Shown: positions 1 to 7,943 of the stretch, in pieces
Layout: every line of letters begins with the position of its first letter
Position numbering within the stretch: position 1 is the first letter of the stretch
DNA from: SG-bin9 sp049323835
Lineage (GTDB): Bacteria > Pseudomonadota > Alphaproteobacteria > Rhizobiales > Xanthobacteraceae
Direction: 5' to 3'
Length of the DNA: 64,000 nt
Assembly (NCBI GenBank): GCA_049323835.1
Contig: JBMOOJ010000113.1
Span: forward strand, 6,204-70,203
Notes under the pieces: model-generated
Told to the model about the DNA's origin: nothing
The model's database searches: none
Seen by the model: the letters and a program-made list of their open reading frames with translations, nothing else
Position numbers and translations under genes: made by a program

Positions 1-150
1 TACTTCGACGAGCCGAGGGGCGCGGTCGATCCGGTACGTGGCGAGTTGCGGACCGTGCTGGCGGTCGCAGGCCTCTTCAACATGCTGTTCTTCATCTATC
101 CGGCGCCGCTGGTCGCTGCGGCGACAACAGCTGCGAAATCGCTGTTTTGA
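1..150 (+). CDS. nuoN: NADH-quinone oxidoreductase subunit N, C-terminal end (partial)
   Basis: Only the last 49 codons are in the window; the reading frame is open from base 1 to a TGA at 148-150. The visible tail contains YFDEP near its start and the membrane-like stretch FNMLFFIYPAPLV, then an Ala-rich end with AAKSLF. I recognise this as the C-terminus of the proton-pumping membrane subunit N of respiratory complex I. It is the usual last gene of the nuo operon and is followed, as here, by birA and rnj in related bacteria. The stop overlaps the TTG start of the next gene, so translation is probably coupled. Confidence 0.85.
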   Translation, partial: YFDEPRGAVDPVRGELRTVLAVAGLFNMLFFIYPAPLVAAATTAAKSLF

Positions 151-962
151 CGCGCTTTTCCCTCGGCTTACGCGCATCCGCGCAGGGTTACCGGCTGCAG
201 GCGTTTGACGAGGTCGGGTCGACCAACGCCGAAGCGTTGACGTTGGCGCGCTCCGGTGAGCAGGGGCCGATCTGGCTCGTCACCGATCAGCAAAGTGCGG
301 GCCGCGGCCGCCGCAACCGCGCCTGGTCGTCGCCCAAGGGCAATCTCGCCTGCAGCGTGCTTGAGATGCTTCCCGTGGCTGCGCCGGTTGCGGCGACGCT
401 CGGTTTTGCCGCCGGGCTTGCGCTGGAGGCCGCGCTCGACCGAATCAGCGTCGAGACGCGGTTGCGCGCCGGCGGAACGGACATCCTCCAGTTTCGCCTT
501 AAATGGCCGAATGACGTATTGGCCGGTGGTTACAAGCTGTCCGGCATCCTGCTGGAGGCCGATGCCAGCGCTCCGGACAGGCTGGCGCTCGTTGTCGGTA
601 TCGGGGTGAACGTGGTGGCGGCGCCCGAGGGCCTGCCTTACCCCGCAACCTCGCTGCGCGACGTTGGCCTCAACACCAGCGCGGAAGACCTGTTCAGCGT
701 GCTCTCCGATGCCTGGAGCGAGTTTCGCGGCATCTGGAACCTGGGGAAGGGTTTCGGCGATATCCGCAGGCTCTGGCTTGAGCGTGCCCATGGCGTCGGC
801 GAGCGGGTGTCAATCAACACCGGGAGCGCTACAGTCGAGGGTATCTTTGACACCATCGACGAAAACGGCTGCATGATCGTGATGACCACGGACAACCGGC
901 GCGTTCCCGTTGCTGCGGGTGACGTCTATTTCGGCACCGCGCGTTCGGCGGGAGCCGCGTGA
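147..962 (+). CDS. birA: Biotin--[acetyl-CoA-carboxylase] ligase, monofunctional
   Basis: Cytoplasmic enzyme that activates biotin with ATP and attaches it to the biotin carrier domains of carboxylases. At 271 residues it holds the catalytic and C-terminal domains only; there is no N-terminal helix-turn-helix, so it should not act as the repressor seen in E. coli BirA. Visible motifs are GRGRRNRAW (about residues 52-60, the biotinyl-AMP loop), KWPNDV (119-124) and KLSGILLE (130-137). The TTG start overlaps the nuoN stop, and the stop overlaps the start of rnj, which suggests one transcript with the nuo operon. Confidence 0.93.
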   Translation: MTRFSLGLRASAQGYRLQAFDEVGSTNAEALTLARSGEQGPIWLVTDQQSAGRGRRNRAWSSPKGNLACSVLEMLPVAAPVAATLGFAAGLALEAALDRISVETRLRAGGTDILQFRLKWPNDVLAGGYKLSGILLEADASAPDRLALVVGIGVNVVAAPEGLPYPATSLRDVGLNTSAEDLFSVLSDAWSEFRGIWNLGKGFGDIRRLWLERAHGVGERVSINTGSATVEGIFDTIDENGCMIVMTTDNRRVPVAAGDVYFGTARSAGAA

Positions 963-2632
963 TGGCGCGCCCAGATGAATTGACCTTTGCACCGCTCGGC
1001 GGGGTTGGCGAGATCGGGATGAATCTCTCGATCTACGGCATCGGCAACCGTCATCAGCGCAGCTGGCTTGCGGTCGATCTCGGCGTCTCGTTCGGCGATG
1101 AGGAGCATCTGCCGGGCATCGACCTCGTGATGCCCGATATTCGTTTCCTCGAGAGCGAACAGAGGAACCTGGTTGGCCTTGTGCTGACGCACGCCCATGA
1201 AGATCATTTTGGCGCGATCATCGACCTGTGGCCGCGGCTGAGGTGCCCGATCTATGCGACGAAGTTCAGCGCCGCGCTGTTCGAGGCGAAATGCGCTTCC
1301 GAGCGCAATCCGCCGAAGATTCCGGTAACGGCCGTGCCGTCGGGAGGCCGCATCGATGTCGGCCCGTTCAGCGTCGAGTTCATTCCGGTCGCGCACTCGA
1401 TTCCGGAATCGCACGCATTGGCAATCCGCACCGACGTCGGCACGGTGCTGCACACCGGCGACTGGAAGATCGATCCGACCCCGATCGTCGGCCTGCCGAC
1501 CGACGAGAAGCGCTTGCGCCAAGTCGGCGAGGAGGGCGTGCTGGCATTGGTCGGCGACTCCACCAATGCCGTGCGCGAGGGCCGCTCGCCATCGGAGACG
1601 GAGGTCGCCAAGGTCATCAAGGATATTGTCATGGCGGCCAAGGGCCGGGTCGCGGTGACGACGTTTGCCTCGAATGTCGCCCGGCTCAAGTCCGTGGCCG
1701 ATGCGGCGCTCGCCTCGGGCCGCGAAGTTGTGATCGTTGGCCGCGCCATGGAGCGCGTCGTGCAGGTGGCCCGCGAAACGGGCTGCCTCGACGATGTGCA
1801 GCCGTTCCGCGGCCTCGATGTTTACGGCCATTTCCCGCCGGACAAGGTGTTGGCGCTCTGCACCGGCAGCCAGGGAGAGCCGCGTGCGGCGCTGGCCCGT
1901 ATTGCCAACGACGATCATCCGCAGGTAACGCTGAACAAGGGCGACACCGTCATCTTCTCGTCGCGCACCATTCCCGGCAACGAGAAGGCGGTCGGGCGGA
2001 TCATCAACGGCCTCGTCGATCAAGGAATCGAGGTGATCACCGATCGCACCCATCTGGTGCACGTCTCCGGCCATCCGCGCCGCGAGGAGCTGCGCGATTT
2101 GATCTCCTGGGTGAGGCCGCAGGTGCTGATCCCCGTGCACGGCGAGCCGCTGCACCTCGCGGAGCATGCCAAGCTTGCCCGTGCCGAAGGCGTTCCCAAG
2201 GTGTTGACCTGCCGCAACGGCGATCTGGTACGGCTGGGTCCGGGCGATGCGGCAATCATCGAGGAATTGCCTGCCGGGCGGATTTTCAAGGATGGCGTGC
2301 TGCTCGAGGACGAGGGTTCGCGGGCTGTCGTCGACCGCCGCCGGATGTCGTTTGCCGGCTGCGCCTTCGTCGCGCTTGCGCTCGACGAAAAGGGTGAACT
2401 CGCCGACGATCCGGACCTCGAACTGGTCGGCATCCCCGAGAAGAACTCCGTAGGCGAGGTAATCGCGGACGAGGTGTTCGATATCGTCGTGTCGACGGTC
2501 GAAAACCTGCCGCGTGCGCGCCGGCGCGATCCGGATGCGGTCGCCGAGTCCGTCCGGCGGGCCGTTCGCTCGCTCATCAACGAGCAGTGGGGCAAGAAAC
2601 CGCTGTGCTATGTTACGGTTCTGACGGTTTGA
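962..2632 (+). CDS. rnj: Ribonuclease J
   Basis: Metallo-beta-lactamase/beta-CASP nuclease of 556 residues that processes and degrades RNA, with 5'-to-3' exonuclease and endonuclease activity known in the family. The zinc motif THAHEDHFGA lies at residues 76-85, after the N-terminal PLGGVGEIGMN typical of RNase J. The beta-CASP part follows (GDSTNA, then SGHPRREE, then a conserved IPVHGEP). The family C-terminal region is complete. The ATG at 962 overlaps the birA stop (TGATG); a GTG directly before it is the alternative. Mce follows 19 bases downstream in the same direction. Alphaproteobacteria commonly use RNase J alongside RNase E. Confidence 0.93.
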   Translation: MARPDELTFAPLGGVGEIGMNLSIYGIGNRHQRSWLAVDLGVSFGDEEHLPGIDLVMPDIRFLESEQRNLVGLVLTHAHEDHFGAIIDLWPRLRCPIYATKFSAALFEAKCASERNPPKIPVTAVPSGGRIDVGPFSVEFIPVAHSIPESHALAIRTDVGTVLHTGDWKIDPTPIVGLPTDEKRLRQVGEEGVLALVGDSTNAVREGRSPSETEVAKVIKDIVMAAKGRVAVTTFASNVARLKSVADAALASGREVVIVGRAMERVVQVARETGCLDDVQPFRGLDVYGHFPPDKVLALCTGSQGEPRAALARIANDDHPQVTLNKGDTVIFSSRTIPGNEKAVGRIINGLVDQGIEVITDRTHLVHVSGHPRREELRDLISWVRPQVLIPVHGEPLHLAEHAKLARAEGVPKVLTCRNGDLVRLGPGDAAIIEELPAGRIFKDGVLLEDEGSRAVVDRRRMSFAGCAFVALALDEKGELADDPDLELVGIPEKNSVGEVIADEVFDIVVSTVENLPRARRRDPDAVAESVRRAVRSLINEQWGKKPLCYVTVLTV

Positions 2633-2651
2633 GAAGATTGGAGTTAAGAGG

Positions 2652-3056
2652 ATGCTAGGCCGGCTCAATCATGTGGCGATTGCCGTCAAGGACGCGAAGA
2701 AGGCGGCCAGGATCTATGGCGTGGCTTTCGGTGCGGACATTTCGGACGCGGTACCGCTGCCGGAGCATGGCGTGATCACGGTGTTTGCGACGTTGCCGAA
2801 CACAAAGATCGAGTTCATCGAGCCGCTCGGCGATAACTCGCCGATCGCCAAGTTCGTCGAACGCAATCCGGACGGCGGCATCCATCACGTCTGCTACGAG
2901 GTGCCCGACATTCTCGCAGCGCGCGATACGCTGGTGAAGGAGGGAGCGCGGGTGCTCGGCGACGGCCATCCGAAGATCGGCGCGCATAACAAGCCGGTGC
3001 TGTTTTTGCATCCGAAAGATTTCTCAGGCGCGCTCGTCGAGATCGAGCAGGCCTAA
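2652..3056 (+). CDS. mce: Methylmalonyl-CoA epimerase
   Basis: A 134-residue VOC-fold enzyme that interconverts the R and S forms of methylmalonyl-CoA, linking propionyl-CoA breakdown to succinyl-CoA. The opening LNHVAIAVKD carries the first metal-binding His, and GGIHHVCYEV and the terminal GALVEIEQ carry the other expected ligands. The purine-rich GGAGTTAAGAGG before the ATG serves as ribosome binding site. It lies between rnj and a small membrane protein gene in what looks like one transcription unit. Length matches the family. Confidence 0.93.
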   Translation: MLGRLNHVAIAVKDAKKAARIYGVAFGADISDAVPLPEHGVITVFATLPNTKIEFIEPLGDNSPIAKFVERNPDGGIHHVCYEVPDILAARDTLVKEGARVLGDGHPKIGAHNKPVLFLHPKDFSGALVEIEQA

Positions 3057-3058
3057 TC

Positions 3059-3328
3059 ATGTCGATCGGCTCGGGCCTCGCGATCTATTTCGTTCTCTGG
3101 TGGGTCGTGCTGTTCGCGGTGCTGCCGTTTGGTGTGCGCAGCCAGCACGAAGCGGGTGAGGGCGAGCCCGGCACCGATCCCGGGGCGCCCGTTGCCGCGC
3201 GTATGCTGGCGAAGCTGGTCTGGACTACGCTCGTGTCCGGCGCACTGTTTGCTGCGGGCGTTTACGCGCATCAGCAGGGCTATCTCAACGTCGAGCGCCT
3301 CGCGAAGCTGATGGGCGTTCCGCTCTAG
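3059..3328 (+). CDS. DUF1467 family membrane protein
   Basis: An 89-residue protein with two predicted transmembrane segments: one near residues 6-26 (IYFVLWWVVLFAVLPFGV) and one near 52-72 (VWTTLVSGALFAAGVYA). Between them lies a short acidic, Pro/Gly-rich loop. It matches the DUF1467 family, which follows mce in many Rhizobiales. The function is unknown. Its start lies two bases after the mce stop, so it is very likely co-translated with it. Confidence 0.85.
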   Translation: MSIGSGLAIYFVLWWVVLFAVLPFGVRSQHEAGEGEPGTDPGAPVAARMLAKLVWTTLVSGALFAAGVYAHQQGYLNVERLAKLMGVPL

Positions 3329-3354
3329 CCGCACGGCAAAAAAACGTGAAGCCC

Positions 3355-3383
3355 AAAAAAATGAGCAGGGCCAAGCCCTGCTC
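3355..3383 (-). terminator. Intrinsic terminator, minus strand
   Basis: A perfect 9-bp stem (GAGCAGGGC, loop of 3, GCCCTGCTC at 3363-3383) is followed on the minus strand by seven T residues (A7 at 3355-3361 on the plus strand). There is no T-run on the plus-strand side, so it stops minus-strand transcripts: either the receptor gene at 3707-5914 read through 320 non-coding bases, or a separate small RNA ending here. Confidence 0.8.
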
Positions 3384-3706
3384 AAACGATTGTGTCGACC
3401 CATTTCCTCGAAGCTATAAGATTTGTTGGTGCTTGATCGAGGCGACGCTGCTTATGCGCGTCAAGGGTTCCTCCCGAGACTTGGACCACCAGACAAAAGC
3501 CTCTCGGCCAGCCTGAAGCCGCTTTGGTAACTCATCTTTTTCTTGTTGTCACCCTTTTCAGCAATCATCGTCTAAAATTGAGGCGGTGGGCGAAATTCAC
3601 GCGCATCAGCGCTCCAAAAGCACCCCGAAACAAGATTTCGTGTCGCGAGAACCTCCTGCGAAACCAGGGAGATAACTCCCCGGTCCCGCTGGGTGCCTGG
3701 GTTCCC
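3384..3706 (-). other. Non-coding stretch before the minus-strand terminator, candidate small RNA
   Basis: About 320 bases lie between the receptor stop and the terminator, and no convincing gene is seen. On the minus strand a 24-codon frame begins with an ATG at 3532 (MSYQSGFRLAERL...) and ends near 3458, but it has no ribosome site. A TTGACG -35-like hexamer follows near 3470, without a good -10 box. A GGGAG/CTCCC hairpin lies near 3668-3681. The stretch is either the 3' untranslated region of the receptor mRNA or a small RNA of roughly 100-200 nt using the 3355-3383 terminator. Confidence 0.35.
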
Positions 3707-5914
3707 TCACCAGCGAACCTTGGCGCCGGCAAACACAGCGCGGCCGTTGCCGGGTTCGAACAAAGCCGAAGCAAGCGTTGCATTCCGCGCGATGCTCGAG
3801 CTCGCGATGTACGCCTTGTCGGCGAAGTTTCGCGCCTCGATGTAGAACGAGTAGGGGCCGCCGTTGTCGAAGCCGGCCTTCAGTCCGAACAGCGCGTACG
3901 ACTGCGTCTTCAGCGAATTGGCATTGTCGACGAAGTAGGCCTCCGGCACCCACTCGATGTTCGGCCCGAAATAGACGCCGGTCGGATGCTTGTAGAGGAG
4001 CTCCGCGCGCAGGAAGTGGCGCGGTGCGCCGGGCAGCTGGTTGTTGCCGAACGTCCGGTCGTTATCGAAGCGGAAGTCGTTAAACGTGTAGGCGGCGTGG
4101 AACCACAGCCTGTCGGGCGCGGGACCGTCGACGAGCAGGCTGCGGAGCACCGCCGCGCCGACGCCCGCTTCGATGCCCCGATGGATCGTGCGGTCGGCGT
4201 TGATGACGTTGCACGAGCCGGCGATCAAGCTGTTGGTCAAGCACTGGAGCTCATCCTTGATTTCTGCGCGGTAGGCGATCAGCTCCCACGTCAAGTCAGG
4301 ACGCCGCCCGCGCGTGCCGATCTCATACGTCGTTGCCCGCTGCGGCCGGATGCTGGTGAAGGGGATGGCAAGTGCATTGCTGCCTTCGCCGAAGCTCGGC
4401 ACCTCGGCGCTGCGCGAGATGTTGGCGAAGGCCTGCCAGGTGGGATCGATATCCCACAGCACGCCGCCCTTCGGGCTGAACAGGTTGAACTCGGTTCGTC
4501 CACCCTGATTGCCGTCGCCGAGGAAACGGTCTTGCCGATCGCGCGTGGCGTAGAGGAATTGGGTTCCGCCGATCAAAGCAACGTTCGGCAGGACGTAGAA
4601 CGAGTCCTGCACGAAAGCCGACGTGTTCCGTGACTTGTCGAGGGATGATGCGGTCAGCGCACCCTTGAAGCCGCCGATGTTCTGGAATTGCTTCGCGTCA
4701 TTCTCGCCGTTCAGCACGTTGACGCCAGCGACAATCCGGTTGCGGTAGCCGCCGATCAGCCGATCGTCGGTAACGTTGGCGAACGCGCCGTAGTCGCTGA
4801 ACTGATGGTCCAGAAACTGGAAAATCGGATGCTTCAGGTGGCGTTCGGTCTGGAACAGGCCGAAGTTGACGAAAGTGTTGGTATCCAGCCGGATCGTTGT
4901 CTTGTTGGCAACACGATGCGTATCGAGGTTGCGCTGATAGTCGTTGTTGACGTTGTTGACGGCCGCTGTCTGCGGCGAGTTCAGCGCCGAGAACTTCGTC
5001 ACCGTGCCGGGGATGCGCTGCCGGATTTCGTTGAAGTTGCCGTAGAAGCGCGTCTCGATGTCGGGCGTGATCTGGATGCCGAAGTTGCCGCTGGCGCGGT
5101 TCGAGTGACCGAAGCTGTGGTCGCGGAAGCCGGTCGATTCCTGATTTGATGCGGTGATGAAGCCGTCGAACGCGCCGTAAGCGCCGCCGGCGTTCGCCTG
5201 CACGCGCTTGAAGCCGAACGCGCCGGCATCGACGCTGGCGCCGATCGCCCCCGGATCGCGGCCCGTCGGCGTCACGAAATTGATCGCGCCGCCGAGCGCA
5301 TTGGCTCCAAGTTCGAGTGCGTTTCCGCCCTTGTAGACCTGGACGTACTTGTAGGCGGTCGGGTCGATTTCCTGAAAATCGCCGTTGCCGTCCGACGTAT
5401 TGATCGGAATGCCATCCTGATAGAGCTGGATGCCGCGCAGATGGAAGTTTCGTGACAGGCCCGAGCCGCGAATGGAGAGACGCGAGTCCTCGCCCCACTT
5501 CGGCTGCACGAACACGCCGGGGACGTAGTCGAGCACGTCCTTGATCGTGTTGGCGACGGTCGTGTTGCGGTAGGTCTCGGCCGGGATCAGCGCGACGCCG
5601 CCCGGCGTTTGCTGGATGGTGCGCAGCGCCGGTTCGGCGGCTGGGGAGGTCAGCGCCGATGCCTGAGCGTTGACGACGACTTGCGTCTGCTGGGTTTGGG
5701 GGGCGCCGCGGCGTACGGGGCGGGCCGATCGCGCGCCTCTGCGGGTGGCTGGCCGGGCTTGCTGGCGTTGGGCAGGTGCGTCGACCGTGACCTGCGGCAG
5801 GGATTGGTTCGCGGTCTGTGCGGCAAGATCGGACGAGAAAACAACAACACTGGCGGATGCCAGTAGCAGGGCGCGCGCCGAACAGCGGCGGGCCCGCGAA
5901 GGTGCGGGTGACAT
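3707..5914 (-). CDS. TonB-dependent outer membrane receptor
   Basis: A 735-residue outer membrane active transporter. A signal peptide occupies about residues 1-32 (ALLLASASVVVFSSDLAAQ). A Gln/Arg/Pro-rich segment with a TonB-box-like QVVVNA follows. The plug domain spans about 95-215 (NTIKDVLDYVPGVFVQ, then SIRGSGLSR, LYQDGIPIN, and VYKGGNALELGANALGGAINF). The C-terminal barrel ends in an aromatic Trp (VRW), as outer membrane proteins do. The plug resembles the ferric-citrate/siderophore group, but the substrate cannot be read from sequence. It lies 60 bases downstream of a DUF2946 gene, which points to metal uptake, possibly copper. The pair separates DUF1467 from proS and looks like an accessory insertion. 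Confidence 0.9.
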   Translation of the reverse strand: MSPAPSRARRCSARALLLASASVVVFSSDLAAQTANQSLPQVTVDAPAQRQQARPATRRGARSARPVRRGAPQTQQTQVVVNAQASALTSPAAEPALRTIQQTPGGVALIPAETYRNTTVANTIKDVLDYVPGVFVQPKWGEDSRLSIRGSGLSRNFHLRGIQLYQDGIPINTSDGNGDFQEIDPTAYKYVQVYKGGNALELGANALGGAINFVTPTGRDPGAIGASVDAGAFGFKRVQANAGGAYGAFDGFITASNQESTGFRDHSFGHSNRASGNFGIQITPDIETRFYGNFNEIRQRIPGTVTKFSALNSPQTAAVNNVNNDYQRNLDTHRVANKTTIRLDTNTFVNFGLFQTERHLKHPIFQFLDHQFSDYGAFANVTDDRLIGGYRNRIVAGVNVLNGENDAKQFQNIGGFKGALTASSLDKSRNTSAFVQDSFYVLPNVALIGGTQFLYATRDRQDRFLGDGNQGGRTEFNLFSPKGGVLWDIDPTWQAFANISRSAEVPSFGEGSNALAIPFTSIRPQRATTYEIGTRGRRPDLTWELIAYRAEIKDELQCLTNSLIAGSCNVINADRTIHRGIEAGVGAAVLRSLLVDGPAPDRLWFHAAYTFNDFRFDNDRTFGNNQLPGAPRHFLRAELLYKHPTGVYFGPNIEWVPEAYFVDNANSLKTQSYALFGLKAGFDNGGPYSFYIEARNFADKAYIASSSIARNATLASALFEPGNGRAVFAGAKVRW

Positions 5915-5974
5915 GGCGGTATTTCCACAAACTGAGGGATGACAATCAGGTGACGGCGCAGATGCGCCGGGATG

Positions 5975-6382
5975 TCAGCTCAGGTGCGGGGGACCGCGGG
6001 CATGATGGAAGATGATCCGTGCGAGCGCGAGGATCGGCTCGTGAGCGGAGAATGTAAGCGGGCTCGCGACGGCAACGCGCTCCGCAAGTTGCGGTGCGGC
6101 CGGCAGATGAACAGCAAACAAGTGCGGCATGCACATCGGACAGTGGACCGGCGAGCCCTTCTGATCCGGCTGCGCTGTCTTGCCGGCATCGAGTTCATCG
6201 GTCTGAGCGATCGTGTCGCCCCAGTGCTTGCCGCTCAGACAAAGCTCGTAGGAGGTGGCGAACTGGTCGGGCGGGATGGCTGCGGCGAGTGCGCTGGTGA
6301 GGATGGCGTTGAGGACCAGCGCATAGGCCGCCGCCCATGCTCCCCACCGTCCGATCCGCCGTGCACGCGACAAAGCCACCAC
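5975..6382 (-). CDS. DUF2946-like protein with a CxxC metal-type motif
   Basis: A 135-residue exported or membrane-anchored protein: one hydrophobic N-terminal segment at about residues 14-35 (WAAAYALVLNAILTSALAAA), then a soluble part with HCPMC at 80-84, a short C-terminal hydrophobic patch and a His-rich end (IIFHHARG). The CPMC motif suggests binding of a soft metal ion. DUF2946 proteins are often found next to TonB-dependent receptors, as here. The start is a GTG; a second GTG follows directly. Function unknown; partner in metal acquisition is inferred from position only. Confidence 0.7.
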   Translation of the reverse strand: MVALSRARRIGRWGAWAAAYALVLNAILTSALAAAIPPDQFATSYELCLSGKHWGDTIAQTDELDAGKTAQPDQKGSPVHCPMCMPHLFAVHLPAAPQLAERVAVASPLTFSAHEPILALARIIFHHARGPPHLS

Positions 6383-6541
6383 CCGTTCTTCCCGCTGATC
6401 GAGCTAACACGGTTTCCCCACACGGTAAAAGCCATAATTCCGCTTACGTTCTGACGCCTCTGTGACCATCCTCTTGTGTTTTGGCAGGCGATCCGGTTTC
6501 ACTGCCTAAACCCTTTCAGCCACCGATTCTTGAGCATCCGC

Positions 6542-7861
6542 ATGCGATTGTCGCGTTTCTTCCTGCCCATCCTCAAGGAAACGCCGAAGGAGGCGGAGAT
6601 CGTCTCGCATCGGCTGATGCTACGGGCCGGCATGATGCGGCAGGAAGCCGCCGGCATCTACAGCTGGCTGCCGCTGGGCTTCCGGGTGCTGAAGAACATC
6701 GAGCGGATCGTGCGCGAGGAGCAGAATCGCGCCGGCGCCATCGAGGTGTTGATGCCGACGCTTCAACTCGCCGATCTCTGGCGCGAAAGCGGCCGCTACG
6801 ATGCCTACGGTCCGGAGATGCTGCGCATCCAGGACCGTCATAAGCGCGAACTCCTCTACGGACCGACCAACGAGGAGATGATCACGGCGATCTTCCGCAG
6901 CTACGTGAAGTCCTATCGCAGCCTTCCGCTCAATCTCTATCATATTCAATGGAAGTTTCGCGACGAGCAGCGTCCGCGCTTCGGCGTCATGCGTGGCCGT
7001 GAATTCCTGATGAAGGACGCATATTCGTTCGATGTCGATGAAGCGGCAGCGCGCCGTTCCTACAACCGCATGTTCGTCGCGTATCTGCGCACCTTTGCCC
7101 GCATGGGTCTTAAGGCAATCCCGATGCGCGCCGAGACCGGCCCGATCGGCGGCGACCTCAGCCACGAGTTCATCGTGCTTGCGGAAACCGGCGAGTCCGG
7201 CGTCTACTGTAGCAGCGATGTGCTTGATCTGCCGATCCCCGGCGAGGACGTCGACTATGACGGCGATCTCACGCCGATCGTGAAGCAATGGACGCAACCC
7301 TATGCGGCCACTGAAGATGTTCACGATGCCGCCCGCTTCGAGAGCGAGGTGCCGGCCGACAAGCGCATCAACACCCGCGGCATTGAGGTCGGCCAGATCT
7401 TCTACTTCGGCACCAAGTACTCGGATTCGATGAAGGCGCTGGTCGCCGGACCGGATGGCGCCGAGAAGCCGATCCACGGCGGATCGTATGGCGTCGGAGT
7501 CTCGCGTCTGGTCGGCGCGATCATCGAGGCTTGCCACGACGAAAACGGCATCAAGTGGCCGGAGGCCATCGCGCCCTTCCGGGTGGCAATCCTCAACCTC
7601 AAGCAGGATTCGGCTGAGACGGGTGCGGCCTGCGAGGATCTGTATCGCAAGCTTGGTGCAGCCGGCATTGATGTGCTTTACGACGACACCGATCAGCGGC
7701 CGGGAGGCAAGTTCGCCACCGCCGACCTGATCGGCGTTCCGTGGCAAATTCTGGTAGGTCCGAAAGGTCTTGCAGACGGTAAGATCGAGCTGAAGCGCCG
7801 CGCCGACGGCTCACGCGAGATGCTGACCCCGGCAGAGGCGCTCGCAAGGTTCGCTGCATGA
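6542..7861 (+). CDS. proS: Prolyl-tRNA synthetase
   Basis: Class II aminoacyl-tRNA synthetase that charges tRNA-Pro. At 439 residues it is the short form found in Alphaproteobacteria, without the editing insertion of the E. coli type. Class II motifs are visible: MRQEAAGIYSWLPLG near the N-terminus, the YGPTNEEMI and FRDEQRPRFGVMRGREFLMKDAYSF segments (motif 2), and GGSYGVGVSRLV (motif 3). The anticodon-binding domain follows. The frame is open upstream to 6476, but the ATG at 6542 (MRLSRFFLPI) matches the family start. It leads a unit with lolC and lolD. Confidence 0.95.
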   Translation: MRLSRFFLPILKETPKEAEIVSHRLMLRAGMMRQEAAGIYSWLPLGFRVLKNIERIVREEQNRAGAIEVLMPTLQLADLWRESGRYDAYGPEMLRIQDRHKRELLYGPTNEEMITAIFRSYVKSYRSLPLNLYHIQWKFRDEQRPRFGVMRGREFLMKDAYSFDVDEAAARRSYNRMFVAYLRTFARMGLKAIPMRAETGPIGGDLSHEFIVLAETGESGVYCSSDVLDLPIPGEDVDYDGDLTPIVKQWTQPYAATEDVHDAARFESEVPADKRINTRGIEVGQIFYFGTKYSDSMKALVAGPDGAEKPIHGGSYGVGVSRLVGAIIEACHDENGIKWPEAIAPFRVAILNLKQDSAETGAACEDLYRKLGAAGIDVLYDDTDQRPGGKFATADLIGVPWQILVGPKGLADGKIELKRRADGSREMLTPAEALARFAA

Positions 7862-7943
7862 GATCGTGCGCAAAAGCCATCGAAGCCGACGGCGCGGCCC
7901 GAATTAGCCCGAATCGTGTGGATGGTCGCGCGTGGACAATGCC

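Noticed and set aside
926..2668. A 580-codon open frame on the minus strand opposite rnj
   Set aside because: It is the antisense shadow of a GC-rich gene: Arg/Asp/His/Ala-rich without domains, and rnj on the plus strand is fully recognisable. The same applies to 23799-26381 opposite bamA and 58943-60409 opposite pdhB.
3458..3532. 24-codon minus-strand frame (MSYQSGFRLAERL...) below the receptor
   Set aside because: No ribosome binding site and no sign of conservation from a single sequence; kept only as part of the non-coding stretch description.
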